A stretch of DNA of 64,000 nucleotides from Poriferisodalis sp965205175 (lineage in GTDB: Bacteria; Actinomycetota; Acidimicrobiia; Acidimicrobiales; Poriferisodalaceae): positions 2,294,001-2,358,000 of the forward strand of contig NZ_OZ242038.1 in the NCBI RefSeq assembly GCF_965205175.1. The letters run 5' to 3'. The notes beneath the pieces are model-generated. The model was not told the DNA's origin, searched no databases, and worked only from the letters and a program-made list of their open reading frames with translations. Below are positions 18,138 through 25,882 of this stretch, one piece after another; position 1 is the stretch's first letter, and every line of letters begins with the position of its first letter. A program made the position numbers and the translations under genes.

Positions 18138-19264
18138 GGGGCCGCGACAGAGACGGCGAGCTCAGCGGCAGGCGGAGCTGCTGCGGGCTCGTCCGTGCTG
18201 CGCTGCCACGCCTCTGCCAACAGCTCGAGGCTGGTGATCCGCTCGGCGAGGCCGAAGGTGGAGGTGTGTACCATCAACTCCGCGGCACCGGTGGCGGCCG
18301 CCAGAGCCTGCAGCCCGTCGACTGCCTCGGAGGGATCGCCCACGATGGCGTTCGTCGGCATAGCAGATGCGCGGTGCCATTCGGGATGCGACATCGCGTC
18401 GTCCGGGTGAGCCAGCGGCCAGAACCGGCCGGTGCGAATACCCCAGCGGCGCAGCAGCGAGGGTGCAGCGTGGTAGCCGGCAGTGTCGGAGTCTGCCGCG
18501 GTGACCAGGCCCACGCTCACCATCACGTACGGCGCATCGAGCACCGCAGACGGCTGGAACCGCTGCCGGTACAGGTCCACAGCGCCGAGCACGCCGCCCC
18601 CGTCGAAATGGTGGGCAAACGCGAAAGGGAGCCCGAGGTAGCCCGCGAGCTGTGCGGAGTAGCCGCTGGAGCCCAGGAGCACGACCGCCGGCGCCGAGGT
18701 GGCCAGCGGCGTTGCCCGGAAGTCTGTCCACGGGCCGTCGGCGGCGCGCACGTCTCCGAGATAGGCCATGAGATCGATCAGATGGCTCGGAAAATCGTCG
18801 ATCTGCCAAGGGTCTGGCTGGGCTCGGTCTGGCTGGGACCGGTCTGGCGCAGGGTGGCCGTCGCTGGAATCGTGCTGGGTCGGGCCCCGAATGGCTGCCG
18901 CCGTGGCGCGATCGCTGCCCGGTGCGCGGCCGACGCCGAGGTCGATGCGGCCGGGGTGCAACGCCTCGAGCATGGCGAACTGCTCGGCCACCACTGCCGG
19001 ACGGTGATTGGGCAGCATGACGCCGCCCGAGCCCAGCTTGATGCGCTCGGTGTGAGCAGCCAGATGAGCAATCAGCACCGCAGGCGACGTGCTGGCCACC
19101 GTGTCGATGTTGTGGTGTTCGGCTACCCAGAAGCGGCGATAACCCAGTCGATCCGCCGCACGCGCCAGCTCGGTCGTCTCCGCCAAGGCCTGCGCACTGG
19201 TGCCGCCCGCTCGCACGGTCGCCAGGTCCAGCACCGACAGCGGAACGGGTTCGCGCACTCCCAC
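18134..19264 (-). CDS. Luciferase-like flavin-dependent monooxygenase
   Basis: 376 residues, bacterial luciferase family, MsnO8-like subgroup. Motifs: PLSVLDLATVRAG at the N-terminus, RFWVAEHHNIDTVASTSP, IKLGSGGVMLPNHRPAVVAEQ and HPGRIDLGVGRAPGSD. These enzymes use FMNH2 or F420H2; the substrate is unknown. The GTG start at 19264 lies 6 nt after TAGCCT, so translation is probably leaderless. It is the first gene of a two-gene unit with the BisC-like reductase. An insertion with PDRSQ-PDRAQ repeats lies in the middle of the protein. Confidence 0.9.
   Translation of the reverse strand: MGVREPVPLSVLDLATVRAGGTSAQALAETTELARAADRLGYRRFWVAEHHNIDTVASTSPAVLIAHLAAHTERIKLGSGGVMLPNHRPAVVAEQFAMLEALHPGRIDLGVGRAPGSDRATAAAIRGPTQHDSSDGHPAPDRSQPDRAQPDPWQIDDFPSHLIDLMAYLGDVRAADGPWTDFRATPLATSAPAVVLLGSSGYSAQLAGYLGLPFAFAHHFDGGGVLGAVDLYRQRFQPSAVLDAPYVMVSVGLVTAADSDTAGYHAAPSLLRRWGIRTGRFWPLAHPDDAMSHPEWHRASAMPTNAIVGDPSEAVDGLQALAAATGAAELMVHTSTFGLAERITSLELLAEAWQRSTDEPAAAPPAAELAVSVAAP
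18811..18852. repeat. 15-bp tandem repeat in the luciferase-like gene
   Basis: GGTCTGGCTGGG(C/A)(T/C)C occurs twice, followed by a partial third unit. It encodes PDRSQ-PDRAQ-PDPW in a loop that appears absent from the usual family sequence. Confidence 0.8.
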
Positions 19265-19270
19265 GGCATC

Positions 19271-19276
19271 AGGCTA
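19271..19276 (-). promoter_or_regulatory. Putative -10 of a leaderless promoter (luciferase-like/bisC unit)
   Basis: TAGCCT on the minus strand, followed by 6 nt and the GTG at 19264. Confidence 0.5.
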
Positions 19277-19294
19277 CGAACCGTGGGCGGTGTG

Positions 19295-19343
19295 CGTCCG
19301 GGCGGAGCGTGGGCAGGGGCCTCCGTGCCCGAACAGCTGCGAG
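19295..19343 (-). repeat. Interspersed non-coding repeat, copy 2
   Basis: The plus strand reads CGTCCGGGCGGAGCGTGGGC, then AGGGGCCTCCGTGCCCGAACAGCTGCGA. It is the reverse orientation of the copy at 4-55. Confidence 0.75.
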
Positions 19344-19363
19344 CGCGACTGTCGGCTGTGTCT

Positions 19364-19415
19364 CGTCCGGGCGGGGTGTGGGCAGGGGCCTCCGTGCTCA
19401 AACAGCTGCGACGCA
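19364..19415 (-). repeat. Interspersed non-coding repeat, copy 3
   Basis: Closest match to the copy at 4-55 in reverse orientation, including GTGCTCAAACAGCTGCGACGCA. Its 19-bp core (19376-19394) is perfectly complementary to the core of copy 4, allowing a large hairpin. Confidence 0.8.
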
Positions 19416-19440
19416 ATTGTTGAACGCGCGGGGTGGGTGG

Positions 19441-19487
19441 CGTCGCAGAACTGCGCGCGGAGGCCCCTGCCCACACTCCGCCCTCGT
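19441..19487 (+). repeat. Interspersed non-coding repeat, copy 4 (inverted)
   Basis: CGTCGCAGAACTGCGCG, then CGGAGGCCCCTGCCCACAC (19458-19476), the exact inverse of 19376-19394. With copy 3 it forms an inverted pair between the two genes that end and start around this spacer. Confidence 0.75.
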
Positions 19488-19830
19488 TGGTGAGACCGCA
19501 CGCCCCGAACGGCGGGTGCTGCTCGGTCGTTCGCCGTTCCGCTGCCCACGCTCCGCCCTCGTCGGTGGGACCGCTCGCCCCCGAACAACGGGCGCCGGTG
19601 GGTTGTTCGCTGCTTGAGCGCGTTGTCGCCGGTGGGACCGCTCACGTCCGACATCGGGTGCTGCTCGGCCCCCCGGCGGTTTGCCTGGCCGCGTTCCGCC
19701 CTGGTTGGTGAGATCGTTCGCCGCCCGCCAGATGCAGGCTCGCGGTGACCGCACCAGCCTGTCGAGCTGTCCAACAGCCGGCTGCCGGCCGGCGCGGGGC
19801 GCGCTCGGCCGGCGCGGCGGGCGACTGCGG
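19488..19830. other. Intergenic spacer with degenerate repeat pieces
   Basis: No gene is supported. Short pieces such as GCCCACGCTCCGCCCTCGTCGGTGGGACCGCTCG (split over 19548-19580) and GCGTTCCGCCCTGGTTGGTGAG (19690-19712) echo copy 4, so the spacer seems built from eroded repeat copies. An open frame on the minus strand runs through it but has no recognisable product. Confidence 0.5.
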
Positions 19831-22800
19831 CTATGAGGCTTTGGTCCACCAGTGGGTGCGGCGGATGGGGGACCAGCGGTTGCAGGCCTCGGAGTAGGCC
19901 ACGACGCTTGCCCGCAGCCGATACCCCGCCCCTGCTGCGTGGCCGGTGAGCGTCACGGTGCGTGTCAGGGTGGGACTGTTGGACTCGAAGGTGCCTGCGG
20001 TGACGCGTTCGCCGGTGGTCATGTTCACCACCTCATAGGCGTAGCGGACGCGTCTGGCGAAGTGCGGCTCCCCCGGGCGGGTGTACGCGCAGCGAGAGTC
20101 GCGGCGCGCGTCGCTGATCGCAGCCGGCTTGGCCCAGGTGACAGTCACACGGTCGCGTCTGGACGTGTCCACGCTCAGGTCCCGCACCGGCGTCGGCGCC
20201 GCCAACGGACGCTTGGGCACCGCAGGCGGGTCGCCTGTGGCGGTCACAGCGAACGTGCGGGCGGCGGGCGGGGAGAAGCTCCAGCACGCTGCGCTGTAGG
20301 CGTGCACCTCCACCGTGTACCCGACGCCGGGCGTCAGTCCGGTGACCAGCCAGCTCGTGACGCCTGAGAGCACCAGCGACTCCGCCGCCACACGCCCCTT
20401 GCTGTCGCGTATGCGCACCAGATACCCCGACGCCCCGCAAGCGCCGCCTGCGGGCGCAGACCACGACACCAACAGCACGCCGCCCCCCGACACAGTGCGC
20501 ACCCCCGACGGCGCCCACGGCCTCCCCGACACCGACACACCACCAGAACCACCGCCGCCCGAGCCTCCGCCCGAACCGCCGCCCGAGCCGGAGCCGCCGC
20601 CGCCAGAACCGCCTCCGCCTCCGGAGGGGACCCTCGGCGCCGCCGTCGTAGCAGTCGCAGCAGTCGTCGTCGTAGCACCAGCCGTCGTGGTCGTCGCAGC
20701 AGTGGTGGTCGTTGTCGTGGCAGCAGTAGTCGTGGTGGTGGTGGTTGTTGTGGCGCCGACGGTGTGGGTGGCCCAGTCCGACCACGGTCCCCACCCGTTG
20801 GTGTTGCGGGCCTGGATGCGCACCCGCCACCTGCCGTTGCCGATCGCCCCGACCGGGCCCCACGCCGCGGACGTCGTGGAAGCACCCGAGCTGGTGATGT
20901 TCACCTGCCCCGACCGCGACCCCGCCGGGGTCTCCCACTGGCGACGGTACAAATTGATCGTCGCATCGTTCGGGTTCGTCCACGTCATGTCGAACAGATT
21001 CGACCCCGCACGCCGCGAGAACGACAGCCCCGTCGGCTTCGCCGGCACCCCCGCCGCAACCGTCGTCGACACAGAAGTCGTGGACGTCGAGGTGGACGTG
21101 CTGCTGGTGGCGGACGTGGTGGTGGTGGCGGTCTCGCCCTCGCCTATGCGGGCGCTCACCCAGTCCGACGCGGCGCCCTCGCCGTTCGCGTTGAGGGCCT
21201 GCACACGCGCCCTCCAGGTCCCGTCGCCGATGCCCCCGCTCGGAGTGAACGCCACCGTAGTCGTCTCCGCGTCCGAGCCCGACACCGTCAACCACCCCAA
21301 CTCCGTCCCGTCCGGTTTCCGATACCTGTACCGCCAGCTCGTGATCGACGAATCACCCGGATCGGACCACGACAGATCGAACGTGTTCGTCCCCGCACGC
21401 CGCTCCAACGTCACCCCCGACGGCTTCGGCGGCAACCGATCCGACGAACCCCCGCCCGAGGAGCCCTCGTCGTCGTCCACGATCACGAACGCCGCCCACC
21501 CCAGCACCGCCCCAACGTCCTCGTCCTGATACGCGGGACGCAGGTACACCGACTCGTGCCTGTCCTCGTCGACCTCGTCGCCCAGCACACCCAACACCAA
21601 CGAACCCTGCGTCTCCCCCCGGGCGATGCTGATCGTGTCCCCGTTCGGCCAGCAGTAATCCGCACCCGACGACGGCGAACTGCACGACGTCGACGAATCG
21701 TAATTCGAGTTCACCGTCGCCGTCTGACCCGACACCGCCCTCACCCTCACCGACCGGCCCCCCACCGGCGCAGCCTCAGGCAACGTCACCGACAACGTCA
21801 CATTCTTCGTCCCCGAATCGCCCTCCGTCACCAACACCGGACTCGCACGCGCCACGATCACATTGCCCGCCGTCCCCGGCGCGTCGCTGAACGGCTCGGT
21901 CTCCTCGCCGTTCCCCGCATCGTTCACCGCCCGAATCTTCACCCAACTCGCCGCAGACGCAGGCGCCAAAAACGTCACCGTCGACGCACCAGAATTCGGA
22001 ATGTCCACCCACGCCGTCGAATCCCTCGCAGCCTGACGAGTGTTCGTCGCAGTCGGCAACACCACGTACTGATACTTCGAAATCGACGAATCACCAGGAT
22101 CCACCCACAACAACCGCAACCCACCCACACCCCGCACAACCACAAAACCCACCGGCACCTCCGGCACCGGCGAATTCGCACCATCATCATCAACAATCAA
22201 CAAACGAACGGTGCCTTCCAGAAAAGGCGTCCCGAAGGACTTCGCCTGTATGATCACAGCTTCTGTCTTGGCTTCCTCGGTGGTGTCCGCCCGCACGCCG
22301 ATTACCAAACTGCCCGTGGTCTGCCCCTGCGCGATACTGATCGTCTTCCCGTTCGGGAAACAGACGTCAGCCGTCGCCGGGTTCGGCGCAGAACACGACG
22401 TCGACCCGGCATTGCTGTTCCACGTCCCGAGGTCGCCGTCGGATGGCGCCGCATAATCCAATACGACGCTGCGGCCGACCGACGTCGTCGTCGCAGACGG
22501 CAACACCACCGTCAACGTCACCTCCGTCGTGTCCGAGTTGCCCTCAACCACCGTCGACGGCTGCGCCGAGACGCTGATCGTGTTCGCCGACGTGCCCGCA
22601 GTGTCGCTCCGCACAGTCGACTGCGGACCCCCGCCCGCTGCATTCACCGCCCGAATCTTCACATAAATCGTGCCGGTGCCCGTCAACGTCGCCGAAGTAG
22701 TCGACGCACCCGAATTCGCTATGTCCACCCAGCTCGTCGAATCCGTCACCGTCTGCACAGCGGAACCCGCCACGTACTGATACTTCGTGATCGTCGAATC

Positions 22801-23019
22801 CCCCGGATCAGACCAATACCACCCGACACCGCCCGCGAAACTGTACACGACAAAACCCGTAGGCTTCGCCGGCACCGAAGCCTGACCGGCCACACCCACC
22901 GGCACCAACACCACCGACGCCGCAACAACGACTACACCAACCAGCCCCCACAACACACCACCACGGCGCCCACCAACCCCAGCCGCGGCACGCGGCCGCT
23001 CAACCAGCCAACCAGGCAC
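19831..23019 (-). CDS. Secreted fibronectin III / Calx-beta modular protein, candidate phase-variable adhesin
   Basis: 1,062 residues from the GTG at 23019. Order: signal peptide (about 1-46, core VLWGLVGVVVVAASVVLV), FnIII (50-142), Calx-beta (147-278, ending LLIVDDDG), FnIII, Calx-beta (ending FVIVDDDEG), FnIII, a Thr/Ser linker, FnIII, a long Thr/Ala then Gly/Ser linker, and two more FnIII domains. The FnIII domains share a DPGDSTITKYQY-type motif. No LPXTG or membrane anchor is seen, so the protein is exported and probably interacts with polysaccharide or proteins. A better start, ATG 23081 with GGAGGG 7 nt upstream, is out of frame because of a 13-G tract in between; one extra G would join it and add 21 residues. 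Confidence 0.85.
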   Translation of the reverse strand: MPGWLVERPRAAAGVGGRRGGVLWGLVGVVVVAASVVLVPVGVAGQASVPAKPTGFVVYSFAGGVGWYWSDPGDSTITKYQYVAGSAVQTVTDSTSWVDIANSGASTTSATLTGTGTIYVKIRAVNAAGGGPQSTVRSDTAGTSANTISVSAQPSTVVEGNSDTTEVTLTVVLPSATTTSVGRSVVLDYAAPSDGDLGTWNSNAGSTSCSAPNPATADVCFPNGKTISIAQGQTTGSLVIGVRADTTEEAKTEAVIIQAKSFGTPFLEGTVRLLIVDDDGANSPVPEVPVGFVVVRGVGGLRLLWVDPGDSSISKYQYVVLPTATNTRQAARDSTAWVDIPNSGASTVTFLAPASAASWVKIRAVNDAGNGEETEPFSDAPGTAGNVIVARASPVLVTEGDSGTKNVTLSVTLPEAAPVGGRSVRVRAVSGQTATVNSNYDSSTSCSSPSSGADYCWPNGDTISIARGETQGSLVLGVLGDEVDEDRHESVYLRPAYQDEDVGAVLGWAAFVIVDDDEGSSGGGSSDRLPPKPSGVTLERRAGTNTFDLSWSDPGDSSITSWRYRYRKPDGTELGWLTVSGSDAETTTVAFTPSGGIGDGTWRARVQALNANGEGAASDWVSARIGEGETATTTTSATSSTSTSTSTTSVSTTVAAGVPAKPTGLSFSRRAGSNLFDMTWTNPNDATINLYRRQWETPAGSRSGQVNITSSGASTTSAAWGPVGAIGNGRWRVRIQARNTNGWGPWSDWATHTVGATTTTTTTTTAATTTTTTAATTTTAGATTTTAATATTAAPRVPSGGGGGSGGGGSGSGGGSGGGSGGGGSGGVSVSGRPWAPSGVRTVSGGGVLLVSWSAPAGGACGASGYLVRIRDSKGRVAAESLVLSGVTSWLVTGLTPGVGYTVEVHAYSAACWSFSPPAARTFAVTATGDPPAVPKRPLAAPTPVRDLSVDTSRRDRVTVTWAKPAAISDARRDSRCAYTRPGEPHFARRVRYAYEVVNMTTGERVTAGTFESNSPTLTRTVTLTGHAAGAGYRLRASVVAYSEACNRWSPIRRTHWWTKAS

Positions 23020-23023
23020 CCGA

Positions 23024-23036
23024 CCCCCCCCCCCCC
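23024..23036 (-). repeat. 13-G homopolymer (on the coding strand) at the gene start
   Basis: A C13 run on the plus strand lies between the SD-equipped ATG at 23081 and the GTG at 23019. The distance from ATG to GTG is 62 nt; 14 G would make it 63 and bring the ATG into frame. With 13 G the ATG reads a 49-residue peptide that stops at 22932. This is typical of slipped-strand switch tracts. Confidence 0.85.
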
Positions 23037-23088
23037 GCAGAGGTGGCTCACCAAGCTCGCAACACGACCATCACCCGACATCGACACA

Positions 23089-23094
23089 CCCTCC
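23089..23094 (-). promoter_or_regulatory. Ribosome binding site for the upstream ATG of the FnIII gene
   Basis: GGAGGG on the minus strand, 7 nt before the ATG at 23081. It is one of the best Shine-Dalgarno sites in the window and argues that 23081 is the real start when the G tract is in frame. Confidence 0.65.
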
Positions 23095-23237
23095 ATCCGG
23101 CCGGCACTCCTGGGCACCTTCGACGAGACACCCTGTACGCAACACACAATCTACCCACATCGACCGCAGCACGGCACGCTGCACCCCTGAAACTGCCCAT
23201 GCAGGCCCACCCGATACCGCCTGCAGCGACCACGTCC

Positions 23238-25757
23238 TCAGCCGAGTGCTCCTTCGGCTGCCGCTTGTGCGATCTGCTCGTCGGTCAGACCGAGCTCGCC
23301 GCTCAGGACGTCGAAGGTGTGCTGGCCGAGCGTGGGCGCCGCGAACCGCGGGCCGTGCTCGTAGCCCACGATCTGGTACTGATGACCCGAGTACGGCACG
23401 GTTCCCATCCGGGGGTGCTCCAGCCAGCGGTGGAAGCCGCTGTGCAGGTACTGAGGGTCCGCCAGCAGGTCGCTGCTGCGCTGCACCATGCCCGCAGCGA
23501 TGCCCGCTTCTGCGAGCCGCCGTTCGAGCTTCACGGCCTGTTGGGTCGCGGTCCAAACGGAGATGCCGTCGTCGATGGCATCGTGGGCGGCCAGACGGCC
23601 CTCCAGCGACAACAGTTCCCGCGCCTGTGCCCAGCGCGGCGCACTCATCAGCTCCACCAGTGTCTGCCACTGCGCATCGTCGGCAATCGTGATGGCGCAC
23701 CACTGGTCGTCGCCCGCGCACGGATACACGCCCTGCGGCGCCACGTCGGGATCCCGATTGCCGTTGCGGGTGGCCGCCGTGCCGCTGTGGGCGTAATCGG
23801 CGAGCTCGGGCGCCAGGAACTGCAGGCCGCATTCGAGCTGTGCTGCCTCGATGACGCAGCCCTCGCCCGTGCGGCGCCGGCGATCCAGCGCCGCGAGCAG
23901 CGTGGCGGTGATGATGCGCGGCGAGATGGTGTCGGTGTAGGCCAGGTACGGCCCGTCGGGCGGCAGATCAGGCCAGCCCACGACGGGATAGTAGCCGGCG
24001 ATGGCCGCCGCGTGGTAGCCGAAGCCGCCCATCTTGGAGAGCGGGCCGCCGCTGGCGAGCAGCGACGTGTGGACCACGACGGCCGTCGGATTCAGCTCCG
24101 CGATGAGCGGGTCGTCGGCGATGTTGCGAGCGAAGGTGCCCGGCGTCCAGGATTCCACCACCACGTCAGCCCAAGCGATCATGCGGCGCGCGATGTCGGC
24201 GCCGGCAGGCGTCTTGAGGTCGATGTCGATGCTGAGCTTGGAGGTGTTGAAGCTGCCGAAGAAGTGCGCCATGTCGACGTCCACCACGTCGTCTTTGAAC
24301 GGCGGATTCGCACGCAGGCCGTCGATGCGACCGCTGGATTCGATCCGCACCACCGTCGCGCCGTGGTCTGCGAGGGCCTTGGCGGTGATCGGGCCGACGC
24401 CGATCCAACTGAAGTCCGCCACCTTGAGCCCGGCGAACGGCAGCTTGCTCGTTCCGATGCTCCGCTGCGCTGCGGCGCTCGCCGGTACAGCAGCCGTCTC
24501 GCCGCCGGCGAGTCCGACGGATTCGTGGGCCTGAGCGGCTTCCCGGCGAATGACGTTGCCGTGTTCATCGAGGCGAGGCGGCCTCGGAGGTGTGCCGATG
24601 CGGACGCCGTCGATCGTCACCGGCCCGCCGGGCACCTCCACCTCTTCGGTGCCTGCAGTGCCGGCGAGCTCAGCCGTGCGCCAGAAGCCGCGCACCCGCA
24701 GGTGCTCGAATTCCGCTAGGTCGGCCACGGTGTGGATCGGAGCGATGGTCTCGCCTAGCTCCACCGACCTTTCGAGCAGTGCAGCGTTCGTGTGGCGCCG
24801 GCACAGTTCTGCCATCGCCTCGTAGAGCTCGTCGAAAGTGCGACTGACCGGCTCGCCTTTCGAGGCGCGCACATCGTAGGTATCCCAGTCTTCCGCACGC
24901 CAGCTCTCGTCGGCGAGCCCTTCCTCGATGTACCACTCCAGCAGCCGGCCGGTCGCCACGCCTCGTGCAATGCCGATCGCCCATCCGTCTTGGGTGCGAT
25001 AGCGCATCTGCAGCGGGGCAGTGAGATTCACCACCGTGCCCGAGCGCTGGAAGTCCCGGCCGCAGATGGCATGGGCGGTCATGGCGTTCAGCAGCGTCCA
25101 CGTCATGGCGGCCTGCGCGGACACGCAGACGTGCTGTGCAGTGCCGCACGCTCGCATGCGAGCATGAGCGACCAGCCCCGCAACGGCAGCTTCGGCACCC
25201 GCATGACGCCACGCCTGCGGGATGGAGGCCTTGACCGGCGCCCGCTCCGCGACGCCTTGCATGTGCGCGGCGCCGCCCAGCGCCGCCAGCGACAGCTCAC
25301 TGGCGGCGTCGGCGCTGCGAGGGCCGTCGCCTCCGAAGGGCGTGACTTGCACGTGAACCAGCTGCGAGTTGAGCAGCCGCAGGTGGTCATGTGTGTACGC
25401 CACCTCGGCAAGCGTGCCCGGCACACCTGACTCGTAGACGAAATCGGCGAGCGTCACCAAGCGCTCGAAGACGGCACGGTCGTTGGCTTCGCGCAGGTCG
25501 AGCACGATGGAGCGCTTGTTGGAGTTGTAGGCGCAGAACTGCCAGCTGCCCCGATCCTCCGTGGCGGGGCCGGCTGGTCTTCGCGGCAGCGCTGCGCGAG
25601 CAGGCGTGCCGCCCGGCGGCTCCACCTTGATCACGTCGGCACCGAGCTCGCCCAGCAGCCACGGACCGAACTCGCCTCGGTGATCGGTGAGATCGAGCAC
25701 GGTCATGCCGGCGAGCGGCACCGCTGAGGAGTCGCATGTGGCATCGAGCGCACTCAT
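23238..25757 (-). CDS. Tandem double-domain CaiB/BaiF CoA-transferase
   Basis: 839 residues from the ATG at 25757 (AGAGA nearby). Two class III CoA-transferase domains lie in one chain: residues about 15-410 (VLDLTDHRGEFGPWLLGELGADVIKVEPP) and about 440-830 (VADFSWIGVGPITAKALADHGATVVRIES). Enzymes of this class move CoA between carboxylic acids through an Asp-linked intermediate. In the second half the expected Asp is present (YTDTISPRIITATLLAAL). In the first half the aligned stretch is QAWRHAGAEAAVAGL, with no Asp, so that half may be structural or substrate-binding. Class III enzymes are interlocked dimers; the fusion could make an asymmetric internal dimer. The substrate is unknown. Confidence 0.9.
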   Translation of the reverse strand: MSALDATCDSSAVPLAGMTVLDLTDHRGEFGPWLLGELGADVIKVEPPGGTPARAALPRRPAGPATEDRGSWQFCAYNSNKRSIVLDLREANDRAVFERLVTLADFVYESGVPGTLAEVAYTHDHLRLLNSQLVHVQVTPFGGDGPRSADAASELSLAALGGAAHMQGVAERAPVKASIPQAWRHAGAEAAVAGLVAHARMRACGTAQHVCVSAQAAMTWTLLNAMTAHAICGRDFQRSGTVVNLTAPLQMRYRTQDGWAIGIARGVATGRLLEWYIEEGLADESWRAEDWDTYDVRASKGEPVSRTFDELYEAMAELCRRHTNAALLERSVELGETIAPIHTVADLAEFEHLRVRGFWRTAELAGTAGTEEVEVPGGPVTIDGVRIGTPPRPPRLDEHGNVIRREAAQAHESVGLAGGETAAVPASAAAQRSIGTSKLPFAGLKVADFSWIGVGPITAKALADHGATVVRIESSGRIDGLRANPPFKDDVVDVDMAHFFGSFNTSKLSIDIDLKTPAGADIARRMIAWADVVVESWTPGTFARNIADDPLIAELNPTAVVVHTSLLASGGPLSKMGGFGYHAAAIAGYYPVVGWPDLPPDGPYLAYTDTISPRIITATLLAALDRRRRTGEGCVIEAAQLECGLQFLAPELADYAHSGTAATRNGNRDPDVAPQGVYPCAGDDQWCAITIADDAQWQTLVELMSAPRWAQARELLSLEGRLAAHDAIDDGISVWTATQQAVKLERRLAEAGIAAGMVQRSSDLLADPQYLHSGFHRWLEHPRMGTVPYSGHQYQIVGYEHGPRFAAPTLGQHTFDVLSGELGLTDEQIAQAAAEGALG

Positions 25758-25870
25758 GGATCTCTCACCCCGCCCTGCCGACGCACCGTGCAGCGCGATC
25801 GGCACCAAGTGACGATACGCCAGCAGCCACCGTGAGACAGCAGCGAAACATCCGTCGGCCAAGACGCAAC

Positions 25871-25876
25871 TAGCTT
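25871..25876 (+). promoter_or_regulatory. Putative -10 of a leaderless promoter (HsaA-like gene)
   Basis: TAGCTT, then 6 nt, then the ATG at 25883. The 125 bp between this gene and the divergent CoA-transferase gene must hold both promoters. Confidence 0.5.
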
Positions 25877-25882
25877 GTCCCG

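Noticed and set aside
19274..19849. A 191-residue minus-strand frame in the repeat spacer
   Set aside because: It runs through inverted and eroded repeat copies, overlaps the end of the FnIII gene and has no recognisable features.
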